A stretch of DNA of 59,237 nucleotides from JAQIBY01 sp051747965 (GCA_051747965.1 JBNJGS010000010.1:1-59237); one strand, 5' to 3'. Counted from the stretch's first letter, positions 23,066 through 34,158 are shown. The notes: a model not told the origin generated them from the sequence alone. Translations and numbers: made by a program.

Positions 23066-26000
23066 ATGAAATTTGCCGGAAGACTTGCGTTTATGGCTAA
23101 AGTGATTTTTTTTACAATCCTGATGGGATTTGCCGTAAACCTGTTTGCTCAAAAAAGCCAGGGAGGAACACCGCCCAGCTTTGAAGAAGGAAGATCAATC
23201 AATGCTGTGGACAATTACAGTGTTGATGAGTTGACAATTTATCCGCCCGATGTAGAAGCATTGAGATTAGAGGATAAAAACCGTGGAAAAAACGGATTGC
23301 CTCCCCGCATCGGGATCAACGTCCCTGTAAATGCGGGCCTCAATACTGCAGGTAGCTGGACTACACGTCCGGATGGTTCCAAAGTGTGGATACTGAAAAT
23401 CAGTTCTGATGGTGCTCTTGCCATGAACCTGATATTTGATGACTTCTACCTTGCACCCGGAACAAAAATGTTCATGTATAATGAGAGTAAAAAGCAGGTT
23501 CTTGGTGCTTTTACTCACAAAAACAATAATGAACACGGACGCTTTACTACCACAAAAATTCAGGGCGAAACTGTTTATATTGAGTATTATGAGCCTGCTA
23601 AAGTTGTAGATAATTCCCGCTTCAGCATTCAGGATGCCGGGTATTTCTATAATGCCAGTAAGCAAATAGTTAGATTAAATGATACCTATGGTGATGAGCA
23701 GGCTCAGGAAAAAACTGTTGGTGCTTCTGATGATTGCGAAGTAAACATTAACTGCTCGCCTGTAGGCGATGACTGGCAGGATGAGAAACGTGGTGTCGCC
23801 AAAATTTCTTTTCTGGCCGGGGGGTCCTGGTATATGTGTACCGGATCACTTGTAAACAATACTGCATACGATGAAACACCATATTTTTTGACAGCTTTTC
23901 ATTGTGGTGCTGCTGATGCATCCGATACCGAACTGCTAAGCTGGGAATTTCTCTTTAATTATGAATCTCCTGATTGCACAGATCCGGCTACTGAACCGGC
24001 TACTGATGATATTATCGGTGCAACACGTATCGCCGAAGGAAACATCAACGGCGGTTCTGACTTCTTTTTACTTCAACTTGAATCAACACCTGACGGAACC
24101 TACTCACCATATTATAATGGATGGGATAATACAGGGAACACATCACCTACCGGAGTAGGTATTCACCATCCCGCCGGTGACATTAAAAAAATATCAACCT
24201 ATGGCACGATCGCTCCATCCGGAAGCAACAACATTGGTGGTGATGTCATGGCTGCCAATTCTTCATGGTCTGTTACCTGGGAAGAAAATGACAACGGCTG
24301 GGGCGTAACAGAAGGCGGTTCCTCAGGATCTCCACTGTTTCGTGATAATGGACTTGTCATCGGAACCCTGACCGGCGGATCGTCTTTCTGTACCGACCAG
24401 ACAGCTTCAGATGTTTACGGTCGTTTTGAATATCACTGGACATCAAACGGAACAACAGATGCTGAACAGCTTCAGCCGTGGCTTGATCCTGCTAACAGTG
24501 GGGCTACTACACTGGATGGGTACGATCCCTTTGCAACTGCACCACCCACCGTGGCTTTCTCCGCAGACAGGTACAATATCCTCGAAGGTGATGCTGTGAA
24601 TTTTTCCGATGAATCCCTGTCACCAAGCGGTCCGATTACTGCATGGGACTGGACATTCAACGGGGCCACACCTGCCAACAGTACAGATGAAAATCCTGCA
24701 GGCATTATTTATAATACCGCAGGTACTTATGATGTTGGCCTTAGTGTTACCAATGCTAACGGAACATCATCAGAAACAGAAACCGATATGATCAATGTAC
24801 TTGATCCTTCTGTGACTACCTGCGACACTTTATCACAGTGGTGCTGTAATCCTTCAGTATATACCAGCGCCGAAGGTTATGTGTCAGGTACAAATGAATA
24901 CGATATTCAGGAAGTTGCCGAATATTTCCCGGATGCATACCCTTACAATACCCTTACCGGTGCACGCTTTTATTTTGCTCAGGTAACCAGCGGTACAAAT
25001 CCTGATATTACTTTTAAAGTATACAGCGATAATGCCGGTCAGCCGGATCAGGTACTTACTTCAACCACTGTGCCTTTGAGTACCATTGAAACATCATATA
25101 ATGCAGATGGCTATTACGATCTTGTTTTACCTGAATCTGTTGCATATCCGGACAACGCATTCTATATTGGTTTTACTGTGCCTGGTACTCAGGCAAGCGG
25201 TGATACCATTGCATTGGCCACCAACGATGATGGTGATTCAGATGCAAATACCGGCTACAGCCTGTATGATGGTACATGGGAAACATTCTCTGCTTGGGGT
25301 ATGACACTCCAGAATATGGTTTTTCCCAATGTTTGCCACGATGTGTCACTGGCACCAGTGGCCGCCTTCGAAGGTGTGCCACAGATGGTGAATGCCGGAA
25401 ATGCAGTCGATTTTACAGACCAGTCATTCGGCGGAACACCCGACTCCTGGTCATGGACTTTTGATGGAGGAACTCCCGGAACATCAACAGATCAGAATCC
25501 TACAATTACCTATGATACACCGGGGGTGTATAGTGTAAGCCTGACAGTCGGTAATGCCAATGGCTCGGATACAAAAACAGTCAATGGCTACATCACTGTC
25601 GTGGATCCGAATACATGTGCTTGTTCTCAACTTGGCCATGTAGTAGGTGGTGAAATGCTTTATGCAACCGCTGATGGTTACCTTTCCGGCACAAATGAAT
25701 ATACCGATAATGCCAAAGCAGAGTATTTTGACGATTATGGCACTGCTACAAATCTGGAAGGTGCTTATTTCCATTTCGGTCGTGCGTTTGCTGCCAATAC
25801 AGGTACTATGATTACTTTTAATGTGTATGCAGATGATGGCGGAGCCAGCGCAGGAGGTACGTATAACTACTCTCCGGGTACCATTCTGGAAACCGTTACA
25901 GTTCCGCTCGATGATATCGTTACGGATGTGAATAACGGTGATTCAACATACATCGCTTTTGATCCGCCTATGGACATTACCGGTAATTTCTTTATCGGTT

Positions 26001-29000
26001 TTGAAATCCCTTATGCTGGAGATTCTCTCGGCATTATGACAGGCGCTCAGGATTCCGGTACAGATGATGGCTGGGAACAATGGGATGCTGGCGACTGGTA
26101 TTCTATGACCGGTGCCGGTTGGGGTGGCTCATTTAACATGGCCATTTATCCGGTTGTTTGTACTGAGGGGGCTCCTTTACCAGAATTCAGTGCTGATAAT
26201 ACAAGCATCATGGCCGGTGGCACTGTAAACTTTACAGACATGAGTACGTGCGGTGCAACTTCCTGGGACTGGACATTTGATGGGGGAACCCCGGCAAACA
26301 GTACGGATCAGAATCCATCTGTTGTATATAATACTGCAGGGGTTTACGATGTTTCTTTGGTTTCAACCAATGCACAGGGTAGTAACCCCATGCTGAAAAC
26401 TGATTACATAACTGTGTTGCAGCCCATCGTCTGGTGGGATTTTCCCAACAACCCGGATGATGCACTTTCCGATGGCGGTATTGCTGTGAATGACGGAACG
26501 AAATCACTCACTGTGAGTGGTGGGGTCTCACTGGATGCCTTCAACGCAACAGGTGCTACAACCCAGGCAGCTGAAGCCAGCGGCTGGGATGCCGGCGCCA
26601 ATACCAAAGCATGGGTAGTTGAGTTTGAAACAACAGATTATGCCAATCTGAAGTTATCCTCAAAACAATCCGGCGATAACAGGTCTCCCCAGGATTTTAA
26701 AGTGCAGTATAGTCTTGATAATGCAAACTGGACGGATATCCCCGGCGGAACAATTACCCTTGGACAAGACTGGACAACCGGGGTTCTAAACAGTCTGACT
26801 TTGCCTGCTGCATGTGAAAATCAGGCAAGTGTTTATATCCGCTGGATTATGACCTCAAATACCGGTCTTGGTGGAAATATCGTTGGAAACAGATCAAGTT
26901 ATATTGATGATATCTATGTTATTGGTGAAATGGCTTCTATTCCGCCCATAGCTGATTTTGAAGCTGACCAGACAAGCGTGTGTGAAGGGGAAACAGTAAA
27001 CTTTACAGATTTGTCATCAGAATCTCCCTCATCATGGTCATGGACTTTCAACGGAGGGACTCCTGCTACAAGTACAGATCAGAATCCTTCAGTTGTTTAC
27101 AGTACAGCCGGCACCTATGAAGTTTCTCTCTCGGTAAGCAATTCAGCCGGAGATGATACGGAAACCAAAACCGCTTACATTACTGTTGAAGCCGCACCTA
27201 CAGTTACTGCGGCCAATGATGGTGATGTCTGTGAGGGTGAAGATATTTTCCTTTCTGCTACAGGCACAGGCGGTGACGCATGGGAATGGACAGGCCCGGA
27301 CAGCTATAGCAGTACCCTTGAAGATCCTTCAATTGCTGCTGCTACTCTTTCTATGGCCGGAGACTATACCGTGACTCATACCAATACAACAACAGGCTGT
27401 TCTGCTCAGGCAACAACAAGCGTTGTCGTAAATGCAAATCCCGCTGTGAACGCTGCCAACAATGGACCTCTCTGTGAAGGTGATGATTTATTGCTCGATG
27501 CTACATCCGGAACTACCGGCCTGGATTTTGCATGGTCGGGTCCCGATGGATTTACCAGTACACTTGAAGATCCATCCATTACTTCTGTTACAACTGCGGC
27601 GGATGGTAACTATACTGTCGTCGCTACTGATCCTGCCACCGGATGCTCCAATGATGCTACAACCTATGCATTTGTCAATGCCAATCCTACACTGACGGCT
27701 TCCAATACAGGGCCGTACTGCTCAGGTGAAGATATTCAACTCAATGCAAACGGCTCAGGTGGTACAAGTTACAGCTGGACCGGTCCTGACGGATTTACCA
27801 GTACCAGTGAGAATCCACTCATCCCAACTTCTACCACAGCAATGGCTGGAACATATACCGTGGAGCTTGAAAATACAACTACCGGTTGTATTGCAACTGC
27901 AACAAGCGATGTTTTGGTTGATCAGACACCGGATATCGCCGCCGCGAACAGTGGCCCGGTTTGTGAAGGCGCTGACCTTACACTCAGTGCTACAACAAGC
28001 ATGACTGGTATGGACTTTGCCTGGAGTGGTCCTGATTCTTATTCAGGTACGGTTGAAGACCCTGTAATTACTGCAGCAACAACTGCTGCTGATGGTACAT
28101 ACTCCGTTGTTGTTACCGATCCGGGTTCAGGATGTTCCAATTCTGCAACAACTGCAGCAACTGTGAATGCTAATCCGACTCTTTCTGCTTCCAATACCGG
28201 CCCGTATTGTTCAGGTGAAGATATTCAGTTGAACGCTACTGGTTCAGGTGGTGATACCTATTCATGGTCTGGCCCTGAAGGCTTTACGAGTACGGAGGAG
28301 AATCCGCTCATTGCAGGCTCAACTACAGCAATGGCAGGTACTTACACTGTGGAGCTTGAAAATACAACCACAGGCTGTATTACCAGCGCAACAACAGATG
28401 TTACGGTAAGCCAGACACCGGATATTGCAGCTGCCAACAGCGGCCCGATATGCGAAGGTGATGATCTTACGCTAAATGCTACTACCGGTTTTGCAGGTAT
28501 GGATTTCTCATGGACAGGTCCTGATTCTTATTCAAGTACTGTTGAAGACCCGGTAATTACCGCCGCTACAACTGCTGCTGATGGTACATATACCGTTGTT
28601 GTTACCGATCCTGGTACTGCTTGTTCCAATTCAGCAACAACAGAAGCTGAGGTAAATGCCAATCCAACTGTCTCTGCAGCAAATGCAGGTCCGTATTGTG
28701 CCGGTGAAGATATTCAGCTGACTTCCACTGGTTCAGGTGGGTCAGATTATAGCTGGACAGGTCCTGAAGGTTTTTCCAGTACAGCAGAGGATCCGACCAT
28801 TGCTTCAGCAACTACTGCTATGGCAGGTACGTATACCGTGACTCTTGAAAGTACCACTACAGGCTGCAATACTACTGCAACCACTGATGTGGTTGTAAAT
28901 CCACTGCCTGATATTGCTGCTGCCAATAACAGCCCATTGTGTGCAGGAGAAGATCTTATTCTTGATGCTACCAATACATCCGGTAGTGTTGATTTTGCCT

Positions 29001-32000
29001 GGTCTGGAACAGACAGCTTTACCAGTACTCAGGAAGATCCTGTAATAACGTCTGCTACTACTGCAGCAGATGGGACTTACTCTGTAATGGTTACTGACCA
29101 GATTACGGGCTGTTCTAACACAGCATCAACAACAGCGGTGATCAATGCGAATCCTGTAATTTCTGCTACAAACGATGGTCCTGTCTGTGAAAATGAAACT
29201 GTAAGCTTTTCCTCCTCCAGCAGTGGAGGTGATGTATATAGCTGGACAGGCCCTGAAAGCTATACTTCCAGTGAGCAAAATCCGGAAATTACAAATGTGC
29301 AGCCTGGCAATGCCGGAACATACACAGTAAGTCTGGAGAACTCCACAACCGGTTGTGTATCCAGTGCAACAACTGACCTCACAGTAAATCCTCTGCCTGT
29401 GATTTCCGATCTCAGCAATACAGGTCCGTATTGTGTGGGTGAAAATGCACAACTGAATGCTACTGCCTCGGGTGGTGATACTTATGTCTGGAACGGTCCC
29501 AGTGGATTTACCAGCAACGATGAAGATCCTGCCATCAATAGTATCCAAACTGATAATGCGGGTGTTTATACGCTGAATTACAGCAACTCAACTACCGGTT
29601 GTGCAGCTGCTTCTCAAACTACCACAGTTGAAGTCAATGCATTGCCAACAGTGACTCCCGGAAATACAGGACCTTATTGTGAAGGCGATGATATCCAGCT
29701 CGAAGGAAATACCATTGCAGGTGCAAGCTATGAATGGAGCGGACCCGAAGGATTTACCAGTGTGGAAGAAGATCCTGTAATTACATCTGCAACTCTTCTC
29801 AATGAAGGCACATATACCCTGGAAATTACCAGTGCTGATGGTTGTGTTGCTCAGGAAGCTACGGATGTTGTTGTAAATGAAGCGCCCGTGGTTGATCTTG
29901 GTGCTGATGTTACCCAGTGTTCAGGTACCGACCTCACTATAGATGCAGGTGCCGGCTTTAATTCATATTCCTGGTCAACCGGTTCTACTTCTCAAAGCAT
30001 TACCGTTAGTACAAGTGGAACTTATTCTGTCGTTGTAAGCGATGCCAATGACTGTGAAGATACTGACGAGATCGTTTTCGATTATTTCCCTGAAACCACG
30101 CTCACAATGTCTTCAACCAATGAAACATCAGCTGGCGCAAACGATGGTAGTGCAACGGTAACACCCACAGGCACATCACCTTTTGATTATCTCTGGGATA
30201 CAGGTGCTACCACACAAACAATTACTGGCCTTCCCGGCGGACTTTATTACGTTACCGTAACCGATGGCAATGCTTGTGAGATAGTGGATTTTGTTAATGT
30301 TGGCACGGATAATACGCCTCCGGTTGCTGATTTTAGCGCCGATGCCGTTAATGTATGTGCAGGTACTGTCATAAACTTTACCGATCTTAGCAGCAACAGT
30401 CCAACCTCATGGTCATGGGACTTTGATGGTGGCGCAACAAATGCCTCTGTTCAGGATCCTACTGTTGAATTTGCCACTCCCGGTACGTATGATATCAGTC
30501 TGACAGTAAGCAATGCTGACGGATCTGATACGGAAGTCAAAACGGCTTATATTACTGTGAATGCAAATCCAGCCATCTCTGCATCAAATGCGGGACCGTA
30601 TTGCGAAGGCAATGATGTCCAGTTAAGTGCTACCGGATCCGGCGGCGATGATTATGCATGGAGTGGCCCCGATGGGTACAATTCAGGCATAGAGAATCCT
30701 GTGATCACTTCAGCTGATTTATCAGCAGCAGGAACCTATACCGTTGAGCTGACCAATACAACCACAGGATGTGCTTCATCAGCAACTACAGATGTTGTGA
30801 TTGATGCAACTCCAACAGTTAGCGCATCCAATACTGGTGATTATTGTGAAGGCGGGGATGTAGAGATTTCAGCTACCGGTACTGGTGGTGATACTTACAC
30901 CTGGACGGGTCCGGATGCTTATTCCGCAACTGGTTCAGCTCAGACGATCACTTCAGCGACCACGGCCGCAGACGGCATGTATGAGGTGACTTATGAAAAC
31001 AGTACCACAGGCTGTTTTGCTACCGCTCAGACAACTGTTGTTGTAAACCCGAATCCTACTCTTTCTGCATCCAATACAGGTGATTACTGTCCGGATGACC
31101 TGATTCAGCTCAATGCTGAGGGTACCAATGGATCATCCTATGAATGGTCAGGGCCGGAAGGTTTTACCAGTTTTGTTGAAGATCCCTCCATTAGCAATGC
31201 AGATCCTGTGAATTCCGGTACCTATACTGTTATTCTTTCCAGTATATCCACAGGTTGCCAGACAACTGCAACTACAGATGTTGTAGTCAATCCAGAACCG
31301 GATATTACAGCATCAAATGATGGACCCTATTGTGCAGAAGATGATGTGCAGCTTACTGCCAGCAGTGTCAATGCTGATATGTTTAGCTGGAGTGGCCCGG
31401 AAGGATTCTCCTCCGGAGAACAAAATCCGGTAATAGCTTCAGCAAGTGCTGCATTTGACGGAACATATACTGTACTGGCAAGCAATTCATCAACCGGTTG
31501 TAACGCAAGTGCAACAACAAATGTCACTGTGAATTCCAATCCGACACTGTCAGCTTCCAATACCGGCCCGTACTGTGAAGGCGATGATATCGCTCTGAAT
31601 GCTTCAGGCAGTGGTGGAACTGTGTATTCCTGGAATGGTCCTGACGGATTTGCTTCTGACAGCGAAGATCCTCTTATAACGGATGCGGTTTCTGCAAATG
31701 CTGGTGAATATTTTGTAACACTTGAAAATTCAGGTACTGCTTGTTCAACAACTGTTTCTACAACGGTTAATGTGAACCCGAATCCTGTTGTGACGGCATC
31801 CAATGCTGGCCCGTATTGCGTTGGCGAGACTGCAGAGCTCTCAGCAACCGGATCGGGCGGAGATACCTATACATGGGCAGGTCCGAACTCATATTCAAAC
31901 AGTGGACAAAACATCAGCATTACTGGTGCAGGTGATGCCAACAGTGGTACGTATACGGTAAGCCTTGAAAATACAAGCACAGGTTGTGTTGCCAGCGCAA

Positions 32001-34096
32001 ATACCGTAATGGAAGTGAATGCTCTTCCTATTGCTTCTGTAAGTAATACCGGTGCTTATTGTGAGGATGATGATATTCAGCTCAACTCTACAGTATCAGA
32101 TGGTGATACCTTTAACTGGACTGGTCCCAACGGATACACCAGCACTGATTCTGATCCGGTAATTACTGCTGCAACAACATCTGACGGCGGTATCTATACA
32201 CTTACCTACAGCAATTCTTCTACGGGTTGTTCTGTAACAGCATCAACCAGTGTTATTGTCAATGCGAATCCTGTACTCATCGCTAATAACGATGGCCCTG
32301 CATGTGTTGGTGAAACCATCAACCTGACAACAATGGGCAGTGGAGGTACTGAGTACAGCTGGACAGGTCCGAACACTTACTCAAGTACGGATCAGAATCC
32401 TGTGATTACAGGTGCTGCAACTGGTGATGCCGGAACCTACGATGTTATGCTGACAAACACAAGCACAGGTTGTCAGGCTAATGCTTCAACAGTTGTTGAG
32501 GTCAATGCCAACCCAGTTGTAGATCTTGGGGCTGATGTTGAGGTCTGCGATTATACTTCAGTTACGCTGGATGCCGGTGCCGGTTATAATTATAACTGGT
32601 CAACGGGTGAGTTTACGCAAACCATCACGCCTACAATAAGCGATACATATTCTGTTGTTGTGACTGACCCTGGCTCAGGATGTACTGCAACCGATCAGGT
32701 TGTCGTGACAATTAATGATGCACCTGTACTGACCACAAGTACCACACCTGAAAATGGGACAGGCGGTAATGATGGTACGGCTACTGTATCCATCAGTGGT
32801 GGTGTTGCTCCTTATTCCATCATGTGGGAAAATGGAGAAAGCACAGAAACCATTTCCGGTCTCAGTGGTGGAAACTATGACGTAACTGTAGCTGATGATA
32901 ATGGTTGTACTGCCACTGCTACGGCCAACGTAAGTACAGAGTTGCTACCACCGGTAACAGGCTTTACTGCCGATGTAACCGAAGGCTGTGCACCACTGAC
33001 CGTTGCGTTCACCGATACCAGTACAAACAATCCGGTAAGCTGGAGCTGGGACTTTGCTGATGGAAGTACATCGTCTGATCAAAATCCGACAAATACTTTC
33101 ACTGATCCGGGCACCTACACCGTAGAGCTCAGCGCTTCAAATGCTGATGGTTCAGATAGTGAAACAATGACCATTACGGTATATGATAACCCGGTGGTTG
33201 ATCTTGGTGCAGACATTGACGCATGTAATGGTGAAACAGTTACACTGGATGCCGGTGCATTTGCCGATTACATCTGGACAGGCGGAGAAACTACCCAGAC
33301 AGTTGATCTAACGGCAGATGCTTCTTATGGTGTTACAGTATCTGATGTAAACGGTTGCCAGGGAAGTGATGATATTCTTGTCGATTTCCACGAATTGCCG
33401 GATGTTGACCTCGGTGGTGATCAAAGCATTTGTGAAGATGAAAGTATGATCCTGGATGCCGGAGCTGGTTATGACAGCTATACATGGTCCACGGGTGAAA
33501 CTACACAAAGTATCGAAGTATCAGATGCTGGATTTTATACTCTTCTTGTAGCAAATGAGTTTGGTTGTGAAGCAACTGATACCATGCAATTGTTTGTGAA
33601 TCCTATGCCGGTCATTAACCTGCCGGATACTGCGATCACAACTTGTGTGGATGAACCATTTGAATATACGCTGTCTGAAACTTATGATGATATCATCTGG
33701 CCTGATGGCAGTACCGGACAGACCTACAGTCATACCTATACTGAAGAAATGATTGATACCATGCTTGTCACTGTTGGAAATTCAGGTTGTTATGTGACAG
33801 ACACACTGATAGTGGATGCACAGGTTTGTATTTTTGTTGATGAAGACAATAATATGAGCATGAGCCTTTATCCAAATCCAACCTCATCAACAGTAAACCT
33901 GGAGTTACAAGGATATCGTGGTGCGGTTGAGGTCAGGGTATTCAATTCACAGGGTCAGCAGATAATCAGAGAATCCATCAATTCCGATGGAGAAATTAAG
34001 CTTGATTTTGATATGAGTAATTTTGTGCCGGGAGTTTATTTCTACCGGATACAAACAGACAGGAAGTTGTATAACCATAAGATTATTAAGCAATAA
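23066..34096 (+). CDS. giant secreted protein: trypsin-like protease head, PKD and Ig-like repeats, T9SS tail
   Basis: A 3676-residue exported protein. Order: signal peptide (to about residue 29, ending LFAQ); prodomain-like region; a lysyl-endopeptidase/trypsin-like protease with the apparent triad His279 (TAFHC), Asp332 (GGSDFF) and Ser420 (GSSGSP). Then PKD domains (WTFNG/WTFDGGTP motifs) alternate with two related beta-sandwich domains (EGYVSGTNEY; DGYLSGTNEY). Next come eleven Ig-like repeats (about 1377-2272), a SprB/PKD insert, eight more Ig-like repeats (about 2501-3148), further SprB-like and PKD modules, and a type A T9SS sorting domain (LYPNPTSSTVNLEL to the end). Each Ig repeat has a GPYC and a TGC cysteine, possibly a disulphide. 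ATG 23066 is chosen over TTG 23024 because it directly starts the signal peptide. Probably a surface adhesin or secreted protease. Confidence 0.9.
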   Translation: MKFAGRLAFMAKVIFFTILMGFAVNLFAQKSQGGTPPSFEEGRSINAVDNYSVDELTIYPPDVEALRLEDKNRGKNGLPPRIGINVPVNAGLNTAGSWTTRPDGSKVWILKISSDGALAMNLIFDDFYLAPGTKMFMYNESKKQVLGAFTHKNNNEHGRFTTTKIQGETVYIEYYEPAKVVDNSRFSIQDAGYFYNASKQIVRLNDTYGDEQAQEKTVGASDDCEVNINCSPVGDDWQDEKRGVAKISFLAGGSWYMCTGSLVNNTAYDETPYFLTAFHCGAADASDTELLSWEFLFNYESPDCTDPATEPATDDIIGATRIAEGNINGGSDFFLLQLESTPDGTYSPYYNGWDNTGNTSPTGVGIHHPAGDIKKISTYGTIAPSGSNNIGGDVMAANSSWSVTWEENDNGWGVTEGGSSGSPLFRDNGLVIGTLTGGSSFCTDQTASDVYGRFEYHWTSNGTTDAEQLQPWLDPANSGATTLDGYDPFATAPPTVAFSADRYNILEGDAVNFSDESLSPSGPITAWDWTFNGATPANSTDENPAGIIYNTAGTYDVGLSVTNANGTSSETETDMINVLDPSVTTCDTLSQWCCNPSVYTSAEGYVSGTNEYDIQEVAEYFPDAYPYNTLTGARFYFAQVTSGTNPDITFKVYSDNAGQPDQVLTSTTVPLSTIETSYNADGYYDLVLPESVAYPDNAFYIGFTVPGTQASGDTIALATNDDGDSDANTGYSLYDGTWETFSAWGMTLQNMVFPNVCHDVSLAPVAAFEGVPQMVNAGNAVDFTDQSFGGTPDSWSWTFDGGTPGTSTDQNPTITYDTPGVYSVSLTVGNANGSDTKTVNGYITVVDPNTCACSQLGHVVGGEMLYATADGYLSGTNEYTDNAKAEYFDDYGTATNLEGAYFHFGRAFAANTGTMITFNVYADDGGASAGGTYNYSPGTILETVTVPLDDIVTDVNNGDSTYIAFDPPMDITGNFFIGFEIPYAGDSLGIMTGAQDSGTDDGWEQWDAGDWYSMTGAGWGGSFNMAIYPVVCTEGAPLPEFSADNTSIMAGGTVNFTDMSTCGATSWDWTFDGGTPANSTDQNPSVVYNTAGVYDVSLVSTNAQGSNPMLKTDYITVLQPIVWWDFPNNPDDALSDGGIAVNDGTKSLTVSGGVSLDAFNATGATTQAAEASGWDAGANTKAWVVEFETTDYANLKLSSKQSGDNRSPQDFKVQYSLDNANWTDIPGGTITLGQDWTTGVLNSLTLPAACENQASVYIRWIMTSNTGLGGNIVGNRSSYIDDIYVIGEMASIPPIADFEADQTSVCEGETVNFTDLSSESPSSWSWTFNGGTPATSTDQNPSVVYSTAGTYEVSLSVSNSAGDDTETKTAYITVEAAPTVTAANDGDVCEGEDIFLSATGTGGDAWEWTGPDSYSSTLEDPSIAAATLSMAGDYTVTHTNTTTGCSAQATTSVVVNANPAVNAANNGPLCEGDDLLLDATSGTTGLDFAWSGPDGFTSTLEDPSITSVTTAADGNYTVVATDPATGCSNDATTYAFVNANPTLTASNTGPYCSGEDIQLNANGSGGTSYSWTGPDGFTSTSENPLIPTSTTAMAGTYTVELENTTTGCIATATSDVLVDQTPDIAAANSGPVCEGADLTLSATTSMTGMDFAWSGPDSYSGTVEDPVITAATTAADGTYSVVVTDPGSGCSNSATTAATVNANPTLSASNTGPYCSGEDIQLNATGSGGDTYSWSGPEGFTSTEENPLIAGSTTAMAGTYTVELENTTTGCITSATTDVTVSQTPDIAAANSGPICEGDDLTLNATTGFAGMDFSWTGPDSYSSTVEDPVITAATTAADGTYTVVVTDPGTACSNSATTEAEVNANPTVSAANAGPYCAGEDIQLTSTGSGGSDYSWTGPEGFSSTAEDPTIASATTAMAGTYTVTLESTTTGCNTTATTDVVVNPLPDIAAANNSPLCAGEDLILDATNTSGSVDFAWSGTDSFTSTQEDPVITSATTAADGTYSVMVTDQITGCSNTASTTAVINANPVISATNDGPVCENETVSFSSSSSGGDVYSWTGPESYTSSEQNPEITNVQPGNAGTYTVSLENSTTGCVSSATTDLTVNPLPVISDLSNTGPYCVGENAQLNATASGGDTYVWNGPSGFTSNDEDPAINSIQTDNAGVYTLNYSNSTTGCAAASQTTTVEVNALPTVTPGNTGPYCEGDDIQLEGNTIAGASYEWSGPEGFTSVEEDPVITSATLLNEGTYTLEITSADGCVAQEATDVVVNEAPVVDLGADVTQCSGTDLTIDAGAGFNSYSWSTGSTSQSITVSTSGTYSVVVSDANDCEDTDEIVFDYFPETTLTMSSTNETSAGANDGSATVTPTGTSPFDYLWDTGATTQTITGLPGGLYYVTVTDGNACEIVDFVNVGTDNTPPVADFSADAVNVCAGTVINFTDLSSNSPTSWSWDFDGGATNASVQDPTVEFATPGTYDISLTVSNADGSDTEVKTAYITVNANPAISASNAGPYCEGNDVQLSATGSGGDDYAWSGPDGYNSGIENPVITSADLSAAGTYTVELTNTTTGCASSATTDVVIDATPTVSASNTGDYCEGGDVEISATGTGGDTYTWTGPDAYSATGSAQTITSATTAADGMYEVTYENSTTGCFATAQTTVVVNPNPTLSASNTGDYCPDDLIQLNAEGTNGSSYEWSGPEGFTSFVEDPSISNADPVNSGTYTVILSSISTGCQTTATTDVVVNPEPDITASNDGPYCAEDDVQLTASSVNADMFSWSGPEGFSSGEQNPVIASASAAFDGTYTVLASNSSTGCNASATTNVTVNSNPTLSASNTGPYCEGDDIALNASGSGGTVYSWNGPDGFASDSEDPLITDAVSANAGEYFVTLENSGTACSTTVSTTVNVNPNPVVTASNAGPYCVGETAELSATGSGGDTYTWAGPNSYSNSGQNISITGAGDANSGTYTVSLENTSTGCVASANTVMEVNALPIASVSNTGAYCEDDDIQLNSTVSDGDTFNWTGPNGYTSTDSDPVITAATTSDGGIYTLTYSNSSTGCSVTASTSVIVNANPVLIANNDGPACVGETINLTTMGSGGTEYSWTGPNTYSSTDQNPVITGAATGDAGTYDVMLTNTSTGCQANASTVVEVNANPVVDLGADVEVCDYTSVTLDAGAGYNYNWSTGEFTQTITPTISDTYSVVVTDPGSGCTATDQVVVTINDAPVLTTSTTPENGTGGNDGTATVSISGGVAPYSIMWENGESTETISGLSGGNYDVTVADDNGCTATATANVSTELLPPVTGFTADVTEGCAPLTVAFTDTSTNNPVSWSWDFADGSTSSDQNPTNTFTDPGTYTVELSASNADGSDSETMTITVYDNPVVDLGADIDACNGETVTLDAGAFADYIWTGGETTQTVDLTADASYGVTVSDVNGCQGSDDILVDFHELPDVDLGGDQSICEDESMILDAGAGYDSYTWSTGETTQSIEVSDAGFYTLLVANEFGCEATDTMQLFVNPMPVINLPDTAITTCVDEPFEYTLSETYDDIIWPDGSTGQTYSHTYTEEMIDTMLVTVGNSGCYVTDTLIVDAQVCIFVDEDNNMSMSLYPNPTSSTVNLELQGYRGAVEVRVFNSQGQQIIRESINSDGEIKLDFDMSNFVPGVYFYRIQTDRKLYNHKIIKQ
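27194..29149 (+). repeat. four tandem 489-bp units (A-B Ig-domain pairs)
   Basis: Units begin at 27194, 27683, 28172 and 28661 and each is exactly 489 bp (163 codons). Each consists of an A domain of 81 codons (GPYC.GEDIQL...GSGG...MAGTYTV) and a B domain of 82 codons (GP.CEG.DL.L.AT...DFAWSGPD...AADGTY). The fixed length with diverged codons shows duplication of domain pairs rather than of single domains. Confidence 0.85.
29150..29881 (+). repeat. three further Ig-like repeats closing the first array
   Basis: Three more copies follow the 489-bp units. The first, 243 bp long, keeps the A-domain length (29150-29392). The following copies no longer show the A/B alternation. Confidence 0.7.
30566..32509 (+). 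repeat. second array of eight Ig-like repeats
   Basis: Eight copies averaging 81 codons. Each has a GPYC/GDYC cysteine, a W-GP core and a TGC or AC end. They are all of one general type, without the A/B alternation of the first array. Confidence 0.75.
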
Positions 34097-34120
34097 TATT
34101 TCTCAAATTCCAAAATCAGA

Positions 34121-34158
34121 AGGCAGGATGAGGCAGCTCATCCTGCCTTTCTGTTTTG
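34121..34158 (+). terminator. intrinsic terminator after the giant gene
   Basis: A perfect 12-bp stem (34121-34132 with 34137-34148, four-base loop) is followed by a T-rich stretch interrupted by CTG. It may also serve the convergent antiporter gene. Confidence 0.75.

Noticed and set aside
31327..31803. 158-codon minus-strand frame inside the giant gene
   Set aside because: A by-product of the repetitive Thr/Ser/Gly-rich coding sequence; similar frames recur opposite other repeats.
27194..32509. Regularly spaced repeats that could suggest a CRISPR array
   Set aside because: Units are about 243-246 bp, in frame, without short identical repeats and unique spacers; they encode Ig-like domains.
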